A stretch of DNA of 48,937 nt from M30B53 sp964600785 (GTDB lineage: Bacteria; Planctomycetota; Planctomycetia; Pirellulales; UBA1268), in the NCBI GenBank assembly GCA_964600785.1, contig CAZRKH010000124.1:1-48937 (forward strand), in the 5' to 3' direction. A program made the translations under genes and the position numbers. Of this stretch, positions 47,636-48,937 are shown one piece after another. The notes below the pieces were generated by a model. That model was not told where the DNA came from. It did not search any database and saw only the letters and a program-made list of their open reading frames with translations. How positions within the stretch are numbered: position 1 is the stretch's first letter; every line of letters starts with the position of its first letter.

Positions 47636-48858
47636 GAAAATCAGCCGCGATCGTGTCGCAGGTGGCCTTGGCGGAGTTGACGACCCCGGGCACTCCGGCG
47701 CCCGGATGGGTTCCCGCGCCGGCGAGGTAGAGCCCGGGGATGTCCGGGTCGCGGTTGTGCGGACGGAAGTAGGCGGTCTGCGTGAGCGTCGGGGCGACCG
47801 AGAAGGCGGATCCATGATGCGCCGAGAACTTGCCGGCAAAGTCGGCCGGCGTGAAGTGGCGACGGGTCACGACCGCCTCCCGCAGGCCCGGCAGGTGCCG
47901 TTCGAGCGACGCGAGGATGGCATCGCCATACTTTTCGGCGACCTGATCCCAGTCGATCGCCGCGTTGCCCAGGTGGGGCACGGGGCTGAGCACGTAGAAC
48001 GACTCGCCGCCCGGCGGTGCCATGCCGGAATCGGTGACCGTCGGGGCATGGAGGTAGAGGCTGAAGTCGTCGGGCAGGCGATGGCCGTGGAAGATGTCGC
48101 GCAACAGCCCGCGGAACCGCGGCCCAAAGAGGATCGTGTGATGGGCGAGATCGGGATAGCGGCGGTTCGTGCCGAAGTAGAGCACAAACAGCGACATCGA
48201 CCAGGCCATCCGCTCGAGCCGCCGCTGACGGCGACGGGCCGCCGGGACCCCGCGGTAGAGCGTCGCGTAGGTGTGGTGCACGTCGGCGTTTGAAACGACC
48301 AGGTCAAAGGCCTCGGCCGGCCCGTTTGCGGCATGGACGAGATGCCTCGTCGCATCGCCGGCAGCCTCGAGCACGACCTGCTCGACCGGAGCATTGAGCC
48401 TGAGCGTGCCGCCGAGGTCTTCAAACAGCCGGACGAGCCCGCGGACGAGCGCCCCGGTGCCGCCCTCGGGAAAGAACACGCCCCACTTCCGCTCGATCCA
48501 GTGGATCAGCGTATAGATGCAGCTCGTCTCCATCGGATTCCCACCGACCAAGAGCGGATGGAAGCTGAAGGCCTGACGGAGGTGCTCGTCTTTGACGAAT
48601 CGCGACACGGTCGCATAGACGCTCCGGTCGGCCCGCAGCCAGGCGAGATCGGGGGCGGCTCTGATCATGTCGGTGAAGTGCAGGAACGGCACGTCGCCGA
48701 GTTCCTCGTAGCCCTTGGCGAACACACGCCGCGTGTAGTCGGCGAACCGCCGATAGCCGTCGACATCGGCGGGGGTCACCCGCCGGGCCCCCTCCGTCCG
48801 CCCCCCCCCCGGGCCCGCGCGGGCGGGGGGCCGCCCGGGGCGTTTTTCGGGCCGGTTC
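47616..48858 (-). CDS. crtI: phytoene desaturase CrtI (partial)
   Basis: The middle and C-terminal part of a CrtI-type FAD-dependent desaturase. Seen: K-D-E-H-L-R-Q-A-F-S-F-H-P-L-L-V-G-G-N-P, F-P-E-G-G-T-G-A-L-V, S-N-A-D-V-H-H-T-Y, and the C-terminal FAD signature L-Y-L-A-G-A-G-T-H-P-G-A-G-V-P-G. The N-terminal nucleotide-binding fold is missing. Family similarity holds to about 48790 (R-R-V-T-P-A-D-V-D-G-Y); from there to 48858 the sequence is a C/G-rich run, and beyond it a fold-back duplicate, so the coding end given is an upper bound. The frame stays open to the window edge, with an ATG at 48905 that should not be taken as a start. Runs into crtB. Confidence 0.85.
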
Positions 48859-48937
48859 CGCGATTCGTCAAAGACGAGCACCTCCGTCAGGCCTTCAGCT
48901 TCCATCCGCTCTTGGTCGGTGGGAATCCGATGGAGAC
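48526..48937. repeat. 79-bp perfect inverted repeat at the window end, likely assembly artefact
   Basis: Bases 48859-48937 are the exact reverse complement of 48526-48604, both arms 79 bases, separated by 254 bases within crtI. The junction area (about 48791-48858) is a low-complexity C/G run, including ten C in a row. This fits a fold-back chimera at a contig end. Sequence after about 48790 should not be interpreted. Confidence 0.9.

Overview
The window looks like a chromosomal segment of a high-GC planctomycete, probably of the Pirellulales type. The reasons are the planctomycete-style DUF1559 pseudopilin, a PEP-CTERM surface protein, DUF1080 (3-keto-disaccharide hydrolase), a tandem YHS/TRASH-like secreted protein, a cysteine-rich CCEP-repeat protein, the Gram-negative lipid A gene lpxB, and the strong G/C third-position bias that opens long false frames on every strand. 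I see no tRNA, rRNA, IS element, integrase or CRISPR array. All assignments come from reading the sequence; no database search was run.

Layout. 1-475: start of clpC (minus, runs off the window). 740-8265: housekeeping and small operons: TPR membrane protein, thiE, a TlpA-like lipoprotein, a class IV adenylate cyclase (CYTH) coupled to an MFS transporter, a YHS-like secreted protein, lpxB, and a site-2 protease coupled to an SGNH-like protein. 8320-24549 (minus): a complete 14-gene respiratory complex I operon, nuoA to nuoN, ending in mrp and stitched together mostly by ATGA/GTGA overlaps. It diverges from icd (isocitrate dehydrogenase) and an M20 peptidase. A 28-bp palindrome with a CRP-like core sits between them, and each half contains a plausible -35 box of one of the two divergent promoters.

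27373-28696: a small secreted protein and an MBL-fold hydrolase. 28960-40885: an unusual membrane cluster. It holds two overlapping dynamin-like GTPases, an EcsC-family protein, small hydrophobic proteins (two of them paralogues at opposite ends), an intact P1B-like P-type ATPase, and directly after it an ATPase homologue that has lost the TGES, DKTGT and GDGxND motifs. 41163-42035: a secreted cysteine-rich repeat protein with a clear intrinsic terminator.

42463-45566: the most interesting locus. A consensus -35 box leads into a well-formed cobalamin riboswitch (42503-42721). It is followed by a DUF1559 pseudopilin-like protein, a DUF4465 PEP-CTERM protein and an overlapping SAM methyltransferase. 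No classical B12 transport or synthesis gene lies in the transcript, so this looks like a B12-controlled surface system, possibly for cobamide capture. 45689-48858: DUF1080 protein, a 65-residue membrane protein, crtB and part of crtI (carotenoid synthesis).

The last 79 bases (48859-48937) are an exact inverted copy of 48526-48604, joined through a C/G-rich low-complexity stretch. I read this as a fold-back artefact at a contig end, not biology.
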